Positions 8,967 through 16,538 of a stretch of 23,700 nt of DNA are shown piece by piece. The position numbers were made by a program, and so were the translations under genes. Source of the stretch: Propionibacteriaceae bacterium AM104-82 (lineage in GTDB: Bacteria; Actinomycetota; Actinomycetes; Propionibacteriales; Propionibacteriaceae); the NCBI GenBank assembly GCA_027658995.1, contig JAQDQK010000032.1, positions 1 to 23,700 of the forward strand, in the 5' to 3' direction. Position 1 is the stretch's first letter. Each line of letters begins with the position of its first letter. The notes below the pieces were generated by a model. That model was given only the letters and a program-made list of their open reading frames with translations, made no database searches and was not told the DNA's origin.

Positions 8967-9655
8967 GGCTGCCCCCGCAGCGCGGCGCGCCGCCTGCGCC
9001 AGTCGGGAAGGTGTCTGTCCATGACGGAGGTGAACCGCGGGCCGTGGCCGCGCTCCCACAGGTGGGCCAGTTCGTGCACCAGCACGTACTCCAGGGCGCT
9101 CGGGTCGTGTTCGGCCAGCGCCACATTGAGCGTGATGGCGCGGCTGCGCGTGTTGCAGGTGCCCCATCGCGAGGTCATCCGGCGCAGCTTGATCTCGCTT
9201 GCCTCCTTGCCCATCCGCGCCTGCCAGTCGGCCACCAGGTCAGGGAGACGCTCGCGCAGTTCGCGGCGGTACATGGCGTCGAGGGCGCGCGCCAGGCCGT
9301 CGTCGTCGGGGCCGGTCAGGGAGATCGTCTCTCCGTCGAGCCGCGCAGACGCGCGCGGGCCGTCGGCGACCCGCAGTTCGCGCCACTGGCCCCAGAGCCG
9401 CGCCCTGCCGCCGTCGACGAGGGGTTCCTTAACGGGGCTGGCCATCCTGACGCGCTGCTGCGACCGGGCGATCCAGGCGGAGTTGGCCTCGATGAACGCC
9501 CTGACGCTGCGCTCGTCGACGTGCCTTGGCACCGAGATGGCGAGCCGTCCGTCGGGCGCGAGCACCCTGAGGCGCAGGTTCTTGACGTCCTTGTAGGTCA
9601 CCTCGACGGCATGCCCGCCATGGCTCAACAGGTACGAGTTTGGACGGCGGCGCAT
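8963..9655 (-). CDS. YgjP-like M48-type metal-dependent hydrolase
   Basis: A 230-residue protein of the YgjP/DUF45 (WLM-like) family of zinc metallopeptidase-fold proteins. The zinc motif HELAH is at residues 194-198 and the third ligand is probably His204 in HELAHLWERGHGPRF, followed by the family tail ending DRHLPDWRRRR. The substrate-cleft segment LRRMTSRWGTCNTRSRAITLN (154-176) is also diagnostic. There is no signal peptide, so it acts in the cytosol; the E. coli homologue is poorly characterised. ATG at 9655 is chosen over the longer frame because the conserved region starts with VTYKDVKNLRLRV shortly after. No Shine-Dalgarno is present, but TACCAT lies about 10 bases upstream, suggesting a leaderless mRNA. 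Its stop overlaps the start of the downstream gene by 4 bases. Confidence 0.9.
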   Translation of the reverse strand: MRRRPNSYLLSHGGHAVEVTYKDVKNLRLRVLAPDGRLAISVPRHVDERSVRAFIEANSAWIARSQQRVRMASPVKEPLVDGGRARLWGQWRELRVADGPRASARLDGETISLTGPDDDGLARALDAMYRRELRERLPDLVADWQARMGKEASEIKLRRMTSRWGTCNTRSRAITLNVALAEHDPSALEYVLVHELAHLWERGHGPRFTSVMDRHLPDWRRRRAALRGQP

Positions 9656-9777
9656 GTCTGGAATGGTAGACGCGCCGACAGACGCTTTGCTGCACCCCTT
9701 GTCAGGGCGATTGTGATCGTTCGAATCGATGAAGTCCGACCCCGATGATGAGATTTTGCCCAACACAGAGCAAACTA

Positions 9778-11031
9778 GTGCCCGTGCCCCCCGAACTGGT
9801 CGTGCTAAGCCTCGTCGTCGTCACCGCACTGGTATTCGACTTCACCAATGGATTCCATGACACCGGTAACGCGATGGCTACCTCCATCGCCACCGGTGCC
9901 CTCAAACCCAAGGCCGCGGTCGCATTGTCCGCAGGCCTGAACCTCATCGGAGCGTTCCTGTCGGTGGAGGTCGCGCTGACCGTCACCAACGCGGTGGTCC
10001 GCATCCAGGACTCGACGGGGGCGCCGAGACCTGAGCTGCTGGCAGACGGCGGTCAGGCGTTGCTGCTGATCGTGCTTGCCGGCCTGGTCGGCGCGATCCT
10101 GTGGAACCTCCTCACCTGGCTGCTCGGCCTTCCGTCGAGCTCCTCCCATGCGCTCTTCGGCGGCCTGATCGGCGCCACCATGGCGGGCCTCGGCCCCGCG
10201 GGCGTCAAGTGGGTCGGCGATGGAACCAAGCTGGACGGCGTCGTCGGGAAGGTGATCCTCCCGGCTCTGCTCTCCCCCGCGATCGCCATCGCCGTCGCCG
10301 CGGTCGGCACCTGGCTGATCTACAAGATCACCGACAACGTGGCCGCCAAGTACCGCGACTCCGGCTTCCGCTGGGGCCAGATCGGCTCCGCCTCGCTCGT
10401 CTCGCTGGCCCACGGCACCAACGACGCACAGAAGACCATGGGCGTCATCACGCTCGCGCTGATCGCCACCGGCTCCTGGACGAACCTGCATCAGGTGCCG
10501 TTCTGGGTGAAGCTCTGCTGCGCGCTCGCCATCGCGTTGGGCACCTACATCGGCGGGTGGCGCATCATCCGCACCCTCGGCAAGGGCCTGGTTGAGATCA
10601 GCTCCCCGCAGGGCATGGCAGCCGAGTCGTCGTCGGCCGCCGTCATCCTGGCCTCCAGCCACCTGGGCTTCGCGCTGTCGACGACGCACGTCGCGACCGG
10701 CTCGATCCTCGGCAGCGGCCTCGGCAAGCGCGGCGCGAAGGTCAACTGGAGCGTCGCGGTGCGGATGCTGATCGCCTGGGGCGTGACACTTCCCGCGGCG
10801 GGCGCCGTCGGCGCGCTCACCTGGTTCATCGGCCACACCATCGGCGGCCTGGCCGGTCCCATCGTGATCTTCCTGATCCTGGTGGCCCTCTCCGCGTGGA
10901 TGTACGTCCACTCGCGCCGCAAGCCGGTCGACTCAAGCAACGTCAACGACGAGTGGGTCGAGGACGTCACCAACCGAACGCTTCCCGAGCCCGTCGGCGC
11001 AGGTGTCAAGGCCACCAGGAGCAAGCGATGA
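9778..11031 (+). CDS. pit: Inorganic phosphate transporter, PiT family
   Basis: Integral membrane cation-phosphate symporter. The 417 residues carry the two inverted PHO-4 signature copies: FTNGFHDTGNAMAT near the N-terminus (residues 22-35) and HGTNDAQKTMG at about 212-222. The conserved SSSHALFGGLIGA and LSTTHVATGSILG segments follow each copy. About ten hydrophobic helices are visible. The start is uncertain: GTG at 9778 is chosen because family members begin only a few residues before the first helix; GTG at 9784 and ATG at 9745 are in the same frame. No phoU-like gene is adjacent. The 3' end overlaps the next gene by 4 bases (ATGA at 11028-11031), forming a two-gene operon. Confidence 0.95.
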   Translation: MPVPPELVVLSLVVVTALVFDFTNGFHDTGNAMATSIATGALKPKAAVALSAGLNLIGAFLSVEVALTVTNAVVRIQDSTGAPRPELLADGGQALLLIVLAGLVGAILWNLLTWLLGLPSSSSHALFGGLIGATMAGLGPAGVKWVGDGTKLDGVVGKVILPALLSPAIAIAVAAVGTWLIYKITDNVAAKYRDSGFRWGQIGSASLVSLAHGTNDAQKTMGVITLALIATGSWTNLHQVPFWVKLCCALAIALGTYIGGWRIIRTLGKGLVEISSPQGMAAESSSAAVILASSHLGFALSTTHVATGSILGSGLGKRGAKVNWSVAVRMLIAWGVTLPAAGAVGALTWFIGHTIGGLAGPIVIFLILVALSAWMYVHSRRKPVDSSNVNDEWVEDVTNRTLPEPVGAGVKATRSKR

Positions 11032-11324
11032 ACAACCTGTGGCTCGCCCTCGAGGGCGCATGGCACGTGCTGCTCGCCGGGCTGCTGCTCGGCGCAGGCC
11101 TGCCGACCATCTTCGCGCTGGGCGTCCGCGCGCTGTCCTACGGCGTCGGGGCCGACGTCGACGCCACCGACCACACGCCGCATCCGGTCGGAAAGGTGCT
11201 CGCAGGGGTCTGCTTCGGCATCGTGATCCTCGCCATCGTCGTCGGCATCGGCACCATCGTGGCCAGCGGTCTTGGCATGCGCGTCGTCTTCGACGGCATC
11301 ATCCCCACCTTCCAGTCGAAGTGA
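11028..11324 (+). CDS. Small membrane protein coupled to the phosphate transporter
   Basis: A 98-residue protein with two predicted transmembrane helices: about 8-30 (EGAWHVLLAGLLLGAGLPTI) and about 57-85 (VLAGVCFGIVILAIVVGIGT). Its ATG overlaps the pit stop codon (ATGA), so expression is translationally coupled. Short membrane proteins directly after pit are common in actinobacteria; their role is not known to me. An accessory or regulatory subunit of the transporter is an inference from position only. The stop is followed 18 bases later by the stop of the convergent LysR gene. An 11-bp direct repeat, GTCGAAGTGAC, overlaps this stop and recurs 18 bases downstream. Confidence 0.75.
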   Translation: MNNLWLALEGAWHVLLAGLLLGAGLPTIFALGVRALSYGVGADVDATDHTPHPVGKVLAGVCFGIVILAIVVGIGTIVASGLGMRVVFDGIIPTFQSK

Positions 11325-11342
11325 CCTTCGCGTCGAAGTGAC

Positions 11343-12227
11343 TCAGCCGAGCACCACCCTCAGCAGTTCCCGCGCGGCAGGCGAGGGGCGCCGTTCGCGC
11401 CATACGGCGCACAGTTGACGATCCAGGTTCAGGCCGTGCACCCGCACGGCCACCAGGTCTCCGCGCACCAGCGAGGAGGCCACGGCCAGTTCGCTCAGCA
11501 CCGCTGGCTCGGACCCGGTCAACGCACCCGCCTTCACCGCGGCATTGCTTCCCAACTCGAGCGCGGGTCGCACCGGGCGCAGGCCCGCCAGCGCCTCGTC
11601 GAGTGTGACGCGCGTCCCGGAGCCCGGCTCCCGCACCAGCAGCGGAGTTGCGGCGAGTTCCTCCGCGTCGACGGAGCCGCGCCCGGCCCAGGGATGCTGC
11701 GGCGCGACCACCACGACGAGGCGGTCGACCGCGACGGGCCGCGACCGCAGCCCGCGTCTGATGGTCGGGGTCTCCACGAAGCCGAGCGCGCAGCGTCCGC
11801 TCGCCACCTCGTCGAAGACCTCCTCACTGTTGCGCACCCGCAGGCTGATCTCCAGTTCGGGATGCAGCCGACGGGCCGTCGCAAGCCACGCGGGCAGCAG
11901 GTGTTCGGCGATCGTCATGGAGGCGGCGACGTCCAGATGGGTGCGCAGTTCGGAGTTGACGCTTGCCGCCTCCGCGAGGAAGGACTCCGCCGAGGCGAGC
12001 ACGTCGCGCGCCCTCTCGACTAGCGCCTCGGCCTCGGGCGTCAGCCGCGAGCCCCGCGGGTGCCGGATCAGCAACCGGACGCCGAGCCGCGCCTCCAGCG
12101 CCGTCAGTGCGCGACTCGCGTTGGGCTGGGCCATGTCGACCGCTCGGGCGGCCGCTCCGATGCCGCCGTGGTCGGCCACCGCCACCAGCAGGTTCAGGGT
12201 CTCAAGGTCGGGCCATGCGCGTTGCAT
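11343..12227 (-). CDS. LysR-family transcriptional regulator
   Basis: A 294-residue regulator. The N-terminal winged helix-turn-helix (about 4-62) has the LysR hallmark AAARAVDMAQPNASRALTAL followed by LEARLGVRLLIRHPRGSRLT. The periplasmic-binding-protein-like effector domain (about 90-294) contains the usual LVREPGSGTR segment, often involved in binding small anions in CysB-type and YeiE-type regulators. The ATG at 12227 matches the family start (the HTH begins a few residues later); an upstream extension of 18 codons is possible. The gene is divergent from a YeiH-type exporter with 71 bases between. In E. coli the LysR regulator YeiE is likewise next to yeiH, which supports a regulator-target pair. 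A palindrome overlaps this start codon. Confidence 0.92.
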   Translation of the reverse strand: MQRAWPDLETLNLLVAVADHGGIGAAARAVDMAQPNASRALTALEARLGVRLLIRHPRGSRLTPEAEALVERARDVLASAESFLAEAASVNSELRTHLDVAASMTIAEHLLPAWLATARRLHPELEISLRVRNSEEVFDEVASGRCALGFVETPTIRRGLRSRPVAVDRLVVVVAPQHPWAGRGSVDAEELAATPLLVREPGSGTRVTLDEALAGLRPVRPALELGSNAAVKAGALTGSEPAVLSELAVASSLVRGDLVAVRVHGLNLDRQLCAVWRERRPSPAARELLRVVLG

Positions 12228-12242
12228 ATCGAAATGATATGC
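12224..12242. promoter_or_regulatory. Palindromic LysR-type operator between the regulator and exporter genes
   Basis: GCATATC (12224-12230) and GATATGC (12236-12242) are perfect inverted arms around a 5-bp spacer, an A/T-rich island in G/C-rich DNA. It contains the T-N11-A pattern of LysR boxes and overlaps the LysR start codon, which fits autorepression plus control of the divergent gene at 12299. Confidence 0.7.
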
Positions 12243-12298
12243 CCTGATACGGAAGTGCCCCCTACTGCGGGAGTCGGCCATCGGGAAGGGTGGTCATC

Positions 12299-13294
12299 AT
12301 GACGACGACCGCCACCAGAACCCGCGTGCCCACCCACCTGCTCCCCGGCCTCGCGCTGGCGGCGGCGGCAGTGGTGGTGTCCTGGTTCGTGAGCAGGCTG
12401 GGTGTCAGCGCCCTGCTGGTGGCGATCGTGCTCGGCGTGATCGTCGGCAATGCCGTCCGGCTCCCCGCCTCCTTCGAGCCGGGGCTTGCCTTCGCATCGA
12501 AGCGCCTGCTGCGGGCGGGCATCGTGGTGCTTGGCCTGCAACTGACGCTCGGCGACATCTGGGCGCTAGGCCCGGGCATGATCGCCGTGGTGATCGCGGT
12601 GGTCGCGATCGGGATCCTCAGCACGCTGTGGATCGGCCGCAGGCTCGGCGTCTCGCCGACCCAGACGCTGCTGATCGCGTGCGGCTTCTCGATCTGCGGC
12701 GCGGCCGCGGTGGCCGCCGTCGACGGGGTGATCGACGCCGACGACGACGAGGTCGTCACCGCGGTCGGGCTTGTGGTGGCGTTCGGCACCGCCATGATCG
12801 GCCTCGTGCCGCTGTTTGCCGGCCTGATCGGCCTCTCCCCCGCGCAGACCGGCCTGTGGGCGGGCGCCTCGATCCACGAGGTGGCCCAGGTGGTCGCGGT
12901 CGGCGGGTCGCTGGGCGCCGCGGCGCTGAGCGCTGCGGTGATCGTCAAACTGGCCCGCGTGCTGCTGCTTGCCCCGGTGATGGCCGTGATCAGCGTGCAG
13001 CGCCGCAGGCAGGGCTCGGCGACAGGCAAGCGTCCGCCGATCATCCCGCTGTTCGTGGCAGGCTTCCTCGCGATGGTCGCGCTCCGCTCGAGCGGCGTCG
13101 TCCCGGACGTCGTGGTCGGGGCGGCCTCGACGGTGCAGACCGTGCTGCTCTCCGCGGCGATGTTCGCACTCGGCACCGGTGCCAGGTTCGCGGCATTCCG
13201 GAAACTCGGCGCCAGCCCCTTCGTGCTCGCGGCCATCTCGACGGTGATCGTCGGGGCGGTCGGCCTCACGGGAACGCTGCTAGTGGGCGCCTAA
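12299..13294 (+). CDS. YeiH family (UPF0324) putative sulfate/anion exporter
   Basis: A 331-residue integral membrane protein with about ten helices. The segments ASKRLLRAGIVVLGLQLTLG, ACGFSICGAAAVAAV and GASIHEVAQVVAVGGSLG are the recognisable hallmarks of the YeiH/UPF0324 family, which is proposed to export sulfate or related anions. The Ile-Cys-Gly-Ala and His-Glu-Val-Ala-Gln motifs lie in the re-entrant loops of the two halves. The ATG at 12299 is supported by GGGAAGGG 8 bases upstream; GTG at 12290 is in frame but has no better signal. Control by the divergent LysR regulator is likely from the shared palindrome. The 3' end overlaps the convergent antiporter gene by 15 bases. Confidence 0.92.
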   Translation: MTTTATRTRVPTHLLPGLALAAAAVVVSWFVSRLGVSALLVAIVLGVIVGNAVRLPASFEPGLAFASKRLLRAGIVVLGLQLTLGDIWALGPGMIAVVIAVVAIGILSTLWIGRRLGVSPTQTLLIACGFSICGAAAVAAVDGVIDADDDEVVTAVGLVVAFGTAMIGLVPLFAGLIGLSPAQTGLWAGASIHEVAQVVAVGGSLGAAALSAAVIVKLARVLLLAPVMAVISVQRRRQGSATGKRPPIIPLFVAGFLAMVALRSSGVVPDVVVGAASTVQTVLLSAAMFALGTGARFAAFRKLGASPFVLAAISTVIVGAVGLTGTLLVGA

Positions 13295-14986
13295 CTGGCC
13301 GTCGAAGCGGGCCGCGTTGATGTCGAGCAGGTGCTGGGCGCGGTTGATCGTCGAGGAGCGGTAGGTGCCGGAGGCACGCGCGTCCAGCAGCGCCGCCTGC
13401 TCGGCGTCGACGATCAGTCGCTGCAGTTCCAACCCCTCGCGGAACCGGCGCGGCGCGGCGTCCCAGTCACGCTCTTCCTCGTCGCCGATCTGGGCGAGCG
13501 CGATCGCCCGCACCGTGGCGATCACCTCCGGGTCGAAGGGGGTGCCGTCGTGCTGGTGCAGGGTGTCGCTGTCGAGGACATCGGAGGCCGACTCGCGCAG
13601 TTCCTGCAGCAGGATGCCGAGTTCGCGGGCCTCCTCCTCCCTGCTCGTGCCGCGCACGCCGAGCGCCCCGATCAGCCACGGCAGCGTGGCTCCCTGGCCG
13701 ACAAGCGTGACGATCGCGACGGTGAATGCCACCAGCATCAGCGCCGACCGGTTGGGCACGTCGTGCGGGAGCGACTGCGCGGCGGCAAGCGTGACGGCGC
13801 CACGCATCCCGGACCAGGCGATCACCGCTCCACCCCGCCACCCCAACCCCTCGTTGGCGTAGAAGGTGGCGTCGGCATGCCTGCGCCTCAGGAAGCGCTC
13901 GGCGTTGCCCTTGCGTCGGTCGTCGCCGAAGTCGCGCTCCTCGAGTCGCTGCATCGCGTGCTCCAGGTCGTGGACGCGTTCGCGTCCCTTGCGCTGCGAG
14001 CGCTTCAGCGAGGCGATCACGGGCACCACGAACACGACCCGCACGACGATCAGCACGAGCGTGGCGAGCAGGCCGATCACGACGGCGTGCCAGACGTCCA
14101 GGTCGGCGTCGATGACGTCGTCGAGCAGCACGTGGAGTTGGTAGCCCATCAGCAGGAACACGCCGCTCTCGAGCAGGTGCTGGATGGTGCGCCAGTTCGT
14201 GCGGTCGGTCATCCGGTCGTGCGGCGTGAACCGCTTGGCGCCCTTCGCGCCGGTGATCAGGCCCGCGACCACGACCGCGAGCACCCCGGAGGCATGGAGC
14301 TGCTCGGCGGGGATGTAGGACGCAAAGGGCACCACGAAGGAGATCGACGTGGTGAGCACCGGTTGGTCGACCTTGGCGCGAAGCCAGACGCTTGCGAGCC
14401 CGATGGCCGCACCGATCGCGATGCCGACCGCGACCGCGTACAGGAAGTCGCCCGCGACGCCGAGCACGGAGATCCCGGCGGTGGCGCCGAGGGCGGTGCG
14501 CAGCAGCACGAGGGCGGTCGCGTCGTTGACGAGGCCCTCCCCCTCGAGGATCGTGACGAGCCGGTTCGGCAGGCCGAGTCGCTTACCGATCGAGGTCGCG
14601 GCGACGGCGTCGGGCGGGCTGATCACGGCCCCGAGAGCGATGGCCGTCGGCAGGCCGATGTCGGGAAGGATCCAGTAGATCACCAGTCCACTGACGAGCG
14701 CCGAGACCACCACGAGGCCCACGGAGAGTGCCCCGATGGTTCGGAAGTCGCGCCTGAAGTCGGTGGTCGGCATCGCGACCGCTGCCGAGTAGAGCAGGGG
14801 CGGAAGCACGATCATCAGGAACCATTCGGGCTCGATCTCGATCACGGGCATGCCTGGGATGTAGCTGCAGCCGACGCCGACCAGCACCATCAGCACCGGC
14901 GACGCGACGCCGATCCTGGGGGCGAGACTCGAGACCAGCACGATCACCAGGACCGCCGCGACCACCAGCAACGCCGCATCGCTCAT
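13280..14986 (-). CDS. CPA1-family Na+/H+ antiporter
   Basis: A 568-residue membrane protein that would exchange Na+ (or K+) for protons. About twelve helices occupy the first 440 residues and a hydrophilic C-terminal domain of about 120 residues follows. The unwound-helix region ISPPDAVAATSI (122-133) and the Asn154-Asp155 pair in EGEGLVNDATALVLLR mark the CPA1 class, in which ND denotes electroneutral exchange. A charged cytoplasmic loop (KRSQRKGRERVHDLEHAMQR onward) interrupts the helices near residue 330. The C-terminal tail contains the Glu/Arg-rich pattern seen in bacterial NhaP/Nha1 proteins. ATG at 14986 has GAGGTG upstream. The gene overlaps yeiH by 15 bases tail to tail and is divergent from the Fur gene. 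Confidence 0.93.
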   Translation of the reverse strand: MSDAALLVVAAVLVIVLVSSLAPRIGVASPVLMVLVGVGCSYIPGMPVIEIEPEWFLMIVLPPLLYSAAVAMPTTDFRRDFRTIGALSVGLVVVSALVSGLVIYWILPDIGLPTAIALGAVISPPDAVAATSIGKRLGLPNRLVTILEGEGLVNDATALVLLRTALGATAGISVLGVAGDFLYAVAVGIAIGAAIGLASVWLRAKVDQPVLTTSISFVVPFASYIPAEQLHASGVLAVVVAGLITGAKGAKRFTPHDRMTDRTNWRTIQHLLESGVFLLMGYQLHVLLDDVIDADLDVWHAVVIGLLATLVLIVVRVVFVVPVIASLKRSQRKGRERVHDLEHAMQRLEERDFGDDRRKGNAERFLRRRHADATFYANEGLGWRGGAVIAWSGMRGAVTLAAAQSLPHDVPNRSALMLVAFTVAIVTLVGQGATLPWLIGALGVRGTSREEEARELGILLQELRESASDVLDSDTLHQHDGTPFDPEVIATVRAIALAQIGDEEERDWDAAPRRFREGLELQRLIVDAEQAALLDARASGTYRSSTINRAQHLLDINAARFDGQLGAH

Positions 14987-15041
14987 GCGTTCACCTCACT
15001 CCACTAGGGGTTCCATCTTGCCCCGCCGGACAGCGCCCGCA

Positions 15042-15057
15042 CTGTCGTAACCGACAG
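15042..15057. promoter_or_regulatory. Perfect short inverted repeat in the antiporter/Fur divergent region
   Basis: CTGTCG and CGACAG flank TAAC. The dyad lies 55 bases before the antiporter start and 77 bases before the Fur start, followed by TAGGCT (15059-15064), a possible -10. It could be an operator; a hairpin by chance is also possible. Confidence 0.35.
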
Positions 15058-15090
15058 GTAGGCTCGCCCTAGCGTCAACACTTAGCGAAC

Positions 15091-15117
15091 GTGAACTATT
15101 GACGTATGTGAATTATT
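15091..15117 (+). promoter_or_regulatory. A/T-rich direct repeats upstream of the Fur-family gene
   Basis: GTGAACTATT (15091-15100) and GTGAATTATT (15108-15117) are direct repeats, 9 of 10 bases identical and 17 bp apart. They overlap a TTGACG hexamer (15099-15104) usable as a -35 box, just before the start at 15135. Such an A/T-rich block in this genome suggests a promoter with an autoregulatory metal-dependent operator. Confidence 0.45.
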
Positions 15118-15134
15118 TACCTTAAGGTGGAGCC

Positions 15135-15509
15135 ATGGCCACGATCCAGACCCGGACGGTCCTCGAGGCGCTCGCTCGACTGCAGCACGCGACGAACCTC
15201 GAGCTCCATGCGGCGCTGACATCGCAGCTACCCGAGCTGTCCCTCACATCGCTGCACCGCATCACGGCGCGACTCCTTGAGCGCGGCGAGATCGGGGCGG
15301 TGCCGACCGACGCCCGTCAGGCGGTGCTAGACATCCGCCCGGAGACGCACGACCACTTCGTCTGCACGCACTGCGGCGGCATCGTCGACGTCAGCCTGCC
15401 GGAGAGCACCCTCGACGCGATCCAGGAGCAACTCGGGACCCACCTGGCCGAGGACGGCCTGGTGATCCGTGGCCGGTGCGCACAGTGCCGCGCCAAACCT
15501 GAGGAGTGA
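15135..15509 (+). CDS. Fur/Zur/PerR-family transcriptional regulator
   Basis: A 124-residue, slightly short ferric-uptake-type repressor. The N-terminal winged helix (about 1-75) contains SLTSLHRITARLLERGEI, the recognition-helix region (normally 'ATVYRAL'). The dimerisation domain starts with THDHFVCTHCGGIVDV: the H-D-H pair is part of the regulatory metal site, and Cys81 and Cys84 with the C-terminal CAQC make the structural zinc site (two CxxC pairs). The tail lacks the His-rich end of Fur proper, which points to PerR- or Zur-like members, but the metal cannot be decided. ATG at 15135 has an AAGGTGG ribosome site. Its stop is 5 bases before the next gene, so they are one operon. Confidence 0.9.
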   Translation: MATIQTRTVLEALARLQHATNLELHAALTSQLPELSLTSLHRITARLLERGEIGAVPTDARQAVLDIRPETHDHFVCTHCGGIVDVSLPESTLDAIQEQLGTHLAEDGLVIRGRCAQCRAKPEE

Positions 15510-15514
15510 TTCAG

Positions 15515-15748
15515 ATGCGTTTCGCACAGTTCATGTCATCCACCGCCGGGCGCGCCCTGCGGATCATCGCGGGCGTCGCCCTGCTCGCGGCGGGCATCAC
15601 GATCCTCGCCGCCGGAGGGTCGATCACCCTCGCAGTGGTCCTGATCGCGGTCGGCGCAGTGTTCGCCGTGGTGGGCGCGCTCAATGTCTGCCTACTCGCC
15701 CCGCTCTTCGGGGCCTCCTTCGACGGCAGGAAGGTGGCGGGCAACTAG
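15515..15748 (+). CDS. DUF2892 (YgaP transmembrane-like) small membrane protein
   Basis: A 77-residue protein with two transmembrane helices: about 15-35 (GRALRIIAGVALLAAGITIL) and about 38-60. The pattern RxxRxxAGxxLLAAG and the closing LNVCLLAPLFG match the DUF2892 family, found alone or fused to rhodanese domains as in YgaP. Here no rhodanese domain is attached. GAGGAG (15501-15506) lies 8 bases before ATG 15515; GTG at 15506 overlapping the Fur stop is an alternative. Position directly after a Fur-family gene suggests co-regulation with it. The terminator hairpin at 15759-15798 ends this operon. Confidence 0.8.
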   Translation: MRFAQFMSSTAGRALRIIAGVALLAAGITILAAGGSITLAVVLIAVGAVFAVVGALNVCLLAPLFGASFDGRKVAGN

Positions 15749-15758
15749 CCGGGGATAC

Positions 15759-15798
15759 CGCGACCGGGACGACCAATTTGGGGGGCGTCCCGGCCGCG
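15759..15798. terminator. Bidirectional hairpin terminator between convergent genes
   Basis: A 13-bp stem with one A-C mismatch (15759-15771 against 15786-15798; inner eight bases CCGGGACG/CGTCCCGG perfect) and a 14-nt loop. It sits between the DUF2892 stop at 15748 and the convergent reductase stop at 15814, so it can serve both. Confidence 0.7.
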
Positions 15799-15813
15799 AC
15801 CCTCTCCCCCCGA

Positions 15814-16458
15814 TCAGTACGCGACGCCGAAGCGCGCGCGACGGTGCGCCGGCTTCTCGATCTCATCCACGAAGGCCTTGGCGAAGTCGGCCCCGGAGAT
15901 GTTGGACTCACCATTCTCGTCGCTGAGCAGCACGTCGCCGCCGATCCGGTAGGAACCCGTCCGCTCTCCCGCATGTGCCGCGCCGAAGTTCGCCGCCGGG
16001 CTCACGTAGAACCAGTCGAGCGCCTCGTCCGAGTCGCGCAGGTCGCCGAGGATGTCGCCCATCTCCCTCGCCTCAGCAAGGAAGGCATCGGGGAAGCCCG
16101 GCGTCTCCGAAAGGGCGGGCCCCTCCGGTGCGACGAGCAGCGATCCCGCGCCGCCGACCACCCCGAGCCGCTTACCCGCCCCTTGTGCGACCCCGGCGAG
16201 GCGACGCACGACGCCGCGCAGTTCACCCTCGAGCGGACCACGGGGCGCCAACGCCTCGACCAGGACGTCCGCGCCGTCAACCGCGGCCGCGAGCGTCGCG
16301 TCGTCACCGACATCACCGGTGGCATACCGGACACCCTCGAGCGGTTGCTGCGGCACATGGCGCGCAACCACCGTCACGTCATGCCCGCGGGACGCCGCCT
16401 CGCGGGCGATGTTCGAGCCTGCGTATCCCGTGCCCCCGATAACGGTGATGCGTGTCAT
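15814..16458 (-). CDS. NAD(P)-binding Rossmann-fold protein (YwnB-like NAD(P)H-binding)
   Basis: A 214-residue atypical short-chain dehydrogenase/NmrA-type protein. The dinucleotide-binding motif is ITVIGGTGYAGSNIAREA at the N-terminus (G-G-T-G-x-x-G). It is followed by the acidic turn GDVGDDATLAAAVDGADVLV and VVGGAGSLLV. The C-terminal ALDWFYVSPA and TGSYRIGGDVLL segments match the NAD(P)H-binding family that includes B. subtilis YwnB, often found beside HxlR regulators. The catalytic Tyr/Lys of classical reductases is not obvious, so the activity is uncertain. ATG at 16458 has GAGAGG upstream. It is divergent from the HxlR regulator at 16587, with 128 bases between containing several inverted repeats, and is a likely target of it. 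Confidence 0.88.
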   Translation of the reverse strand: MTRITVIGGTGYAGSNIAREAASRGHDVTVVARHVPQQPLEGVRYATGDVGDDATLAAAVDGADVLVEALAPRGPLEGELRGVVRRLAGVAQGAGKRLGVVGGAGSLLVAPEGPALSETPGFPDAFLAEAREMGDILGDLRDSDEALDWFYVSPAANFGAAHAGERTGSYRIGGDVLLSDENGESNISGADFAKAFVDEIEKPAHRRARFGVAY

Positions 16459-16498
16459 ATCCGTACCTCTCTCCCAGAATCGCTTCCATCCGAAGCCG

Positions 16499-16522
16499 TT
16501 GACACTTACTCTAGGAAAGTAA
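16499..16522 (+). promoter_or_regulatory. Candidate -35 box and overlapping inverted repeat in the reductase/HxlR region
   Basis: TTGACA (16499-16504) is a perfect -35 hexamer. It runs straight into TTACT (16506-16510) and AGTAA (16518-16522), inverted arms with a 7-bp spacer. A regulator bound here would block promoters on both strands. Confidence 0.45.
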
Positions 16523-16538
16523 CGATGCGTTGTGAAGT

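Noticed and set aside
11315..11342. Direct repeat GTCGAAGTGAC at the end of the small membrane protein gene
   Set aside because: Only two 11-bp copies 18 bp apart over a stop codon; probably a small local duplication without a visible function.
13331..15007. 558-codon plus-strand frame opposite the Na+/H+ antiporter
   Set aside because: It is His/Asp/Arg-rich with no domain; the minus strand encodes a clear CPA1 antiporter over the same bases.
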